Made by a program: the position numbers and the translations under genes. The notes below the pieces were generated by a model, which did not search any database, had not been told where the DNA came from, and saw nothing but the letters and a program-made list of their open reading frames with translations. From Berberis thunbergii (Eukaryota; Streptophyta; Magnoliopsida; Ranunculales; Berberidaceae): a stretch of DNA of 64,000 nt. This document shows, piece by piece, positions 63,529-64,000 of this stretch. Numbering within the stretch: the stretch's first letter is position 1; each line of letters starts with the position of its first letter. Location of the stretch: the NCBI GenBank assembly GCA_003290165.1, contig QNQO01000201.1:62001-126000 (forward strand), read 5' to 3'.

Positions 63529-64000
63529 GTCCCTGTTGTCATTGGATGTTGTTTTTATGGTCAAGAGAAACACCTTCTTTGTTGTCCCCTATTCTCTTTT
63601 CTGTTACTATATTTATGGTAAAGAGAAAAACCTTTATTGGCAACTCAATTGGAAACCAAATACCCAATACAAATGGAAACCAACTACAAATTGGAATCCC
63701 AATACAAAATGAAACAAAAGGGGTTCATATAAATTTGGAAACCAAATACAATTAGAAACCACCCCTCTTGTTTAGATTCCCTTCTAATAATAGGAAAGTG
63801 GGTTTGGCTATGTTCATCCATATCACTTATTTGTTCCACCAAGATTCAAAACTAATTTCCTTTTTTTTCTTTGGTTCTGTTAAACTTTGGCTCGAGTGTC
63901 TCCCGCTCCACTTCGTCAATTTGTCTATGGATTTCCAAATTTGCCATGCTAATGCACTTTTGTAACTTAAACTCCAAATCCTACAAAATAAAATAATTAA
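63529..64000. other. Unassigned DNA with GGAAACCAAATACAA-type repeats
   Basis: Short variants of TTGGAAACCAAATACAA recur four or five times at about 63648-63755. No gene is recognised up to the end of the window. Confidence 0.5.

Noticed and set aside
63317..63755. Plus-strand frames of 126 and 131 codons
   Set aside because: They run through a 22-bp tandem repeat in different frames, so they are by-products of repeat structure.
1..64000. CRISPR arrays, operons, ribosome-binding sites, rRNA or tRNA genes
   Set aside because: I looked for regular spaced repeats, cloverleaf folds and rRNA-like blocks and saw none. The short tandem repeats present have no spacers, and the genome type is eukaryotic.

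Overview
This window looks like a transposon-dominated stretch of a flowering-plant nuclear genome. It is AT-rich, and the evidence for a plant is: Ty1/copia and Ty3/gypsy primer sites of the plant initiator-Met type (TGGTATCAGAGC), a chromodomain-bearing gypsy pol, a Tat-lineage gypsy with a second RNase H, a MULE with SWIM and OTU domains, hAT elements, a Helitron with Rep and helicase remnants, and a piece of a plastid fibrillin (PAP) gene with GT-AG introns. No intact host gene is visible. The only host-derived gene recognised is the fibrillin fragment on the minus strand at 14105-15222, which has lost its 3' exons and carries a stop codon at its first exon-intron junction.

Layout, left to right. 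1-1385: unassigned DNA with a possible LINE tail and a 45-bp tandem duplication. 1386-3638: a small LTR element interrupted by a 529-bp TRIM (2261-2789). 3756-8498: inverted repeats of about 110 bp enclosing a degenerate minus-strand Ty1/copia gag-PR-IN and a probable LTR. 9796-11109: a hAT-like element. 11978-13478: a 5'-truncated LINE (zf-RVT and RNase H). 14105-15222: the fibrillin pseudogene. 15609-19522: a full-length but decayed MULE with 9-bp target duplications. 21335-22799: a non-autonomous hAT.

22819-44776 is the most unusual part. Three Ty1/copia units share LTRs head-to-tail (internal 1 - LTR - internal 2 - [interruption] - LTR - internal 3). The interruption is itself a head-to-tail array of a chromodomain gypsy element (internal 1 - LTR - internal 2 - LTR, 29049-42309). 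The left edge of the gypsy array is fused to copia RNase H through a 7-bp microhomology. The right edge is a clean LTR end inside a copia LTR. Neighbouring copies share inactivating mutations, so the arrays probably grew by DNA-level duplication or unequal exchange rather than by independent insertions. A hAT (42441-43141) later entered the third copia LTR; the matching empty site is visible at 25236-25243.

44940-52805 is an LTR element without RT or integrase (LARD type), flanked by a perfect GTAAG duplication. It keeps a gag remnant and an open frame that joins a pre-RT-like segment to an unrecognised segment. 53511-58250 is a minus-strand Helitron Rep/helicase pseudogene split by a solo LTR (54208-55810, TTTGG duplication). 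58262-62607 is a 3'-truncated Tat-lineage gypsy element. The last 1.4 kb has no recognised gene but holds a 22-bp tandem repeat. Nothing here works as a host pathway; the coding sequences are transposon machinery, nearly all disabled.
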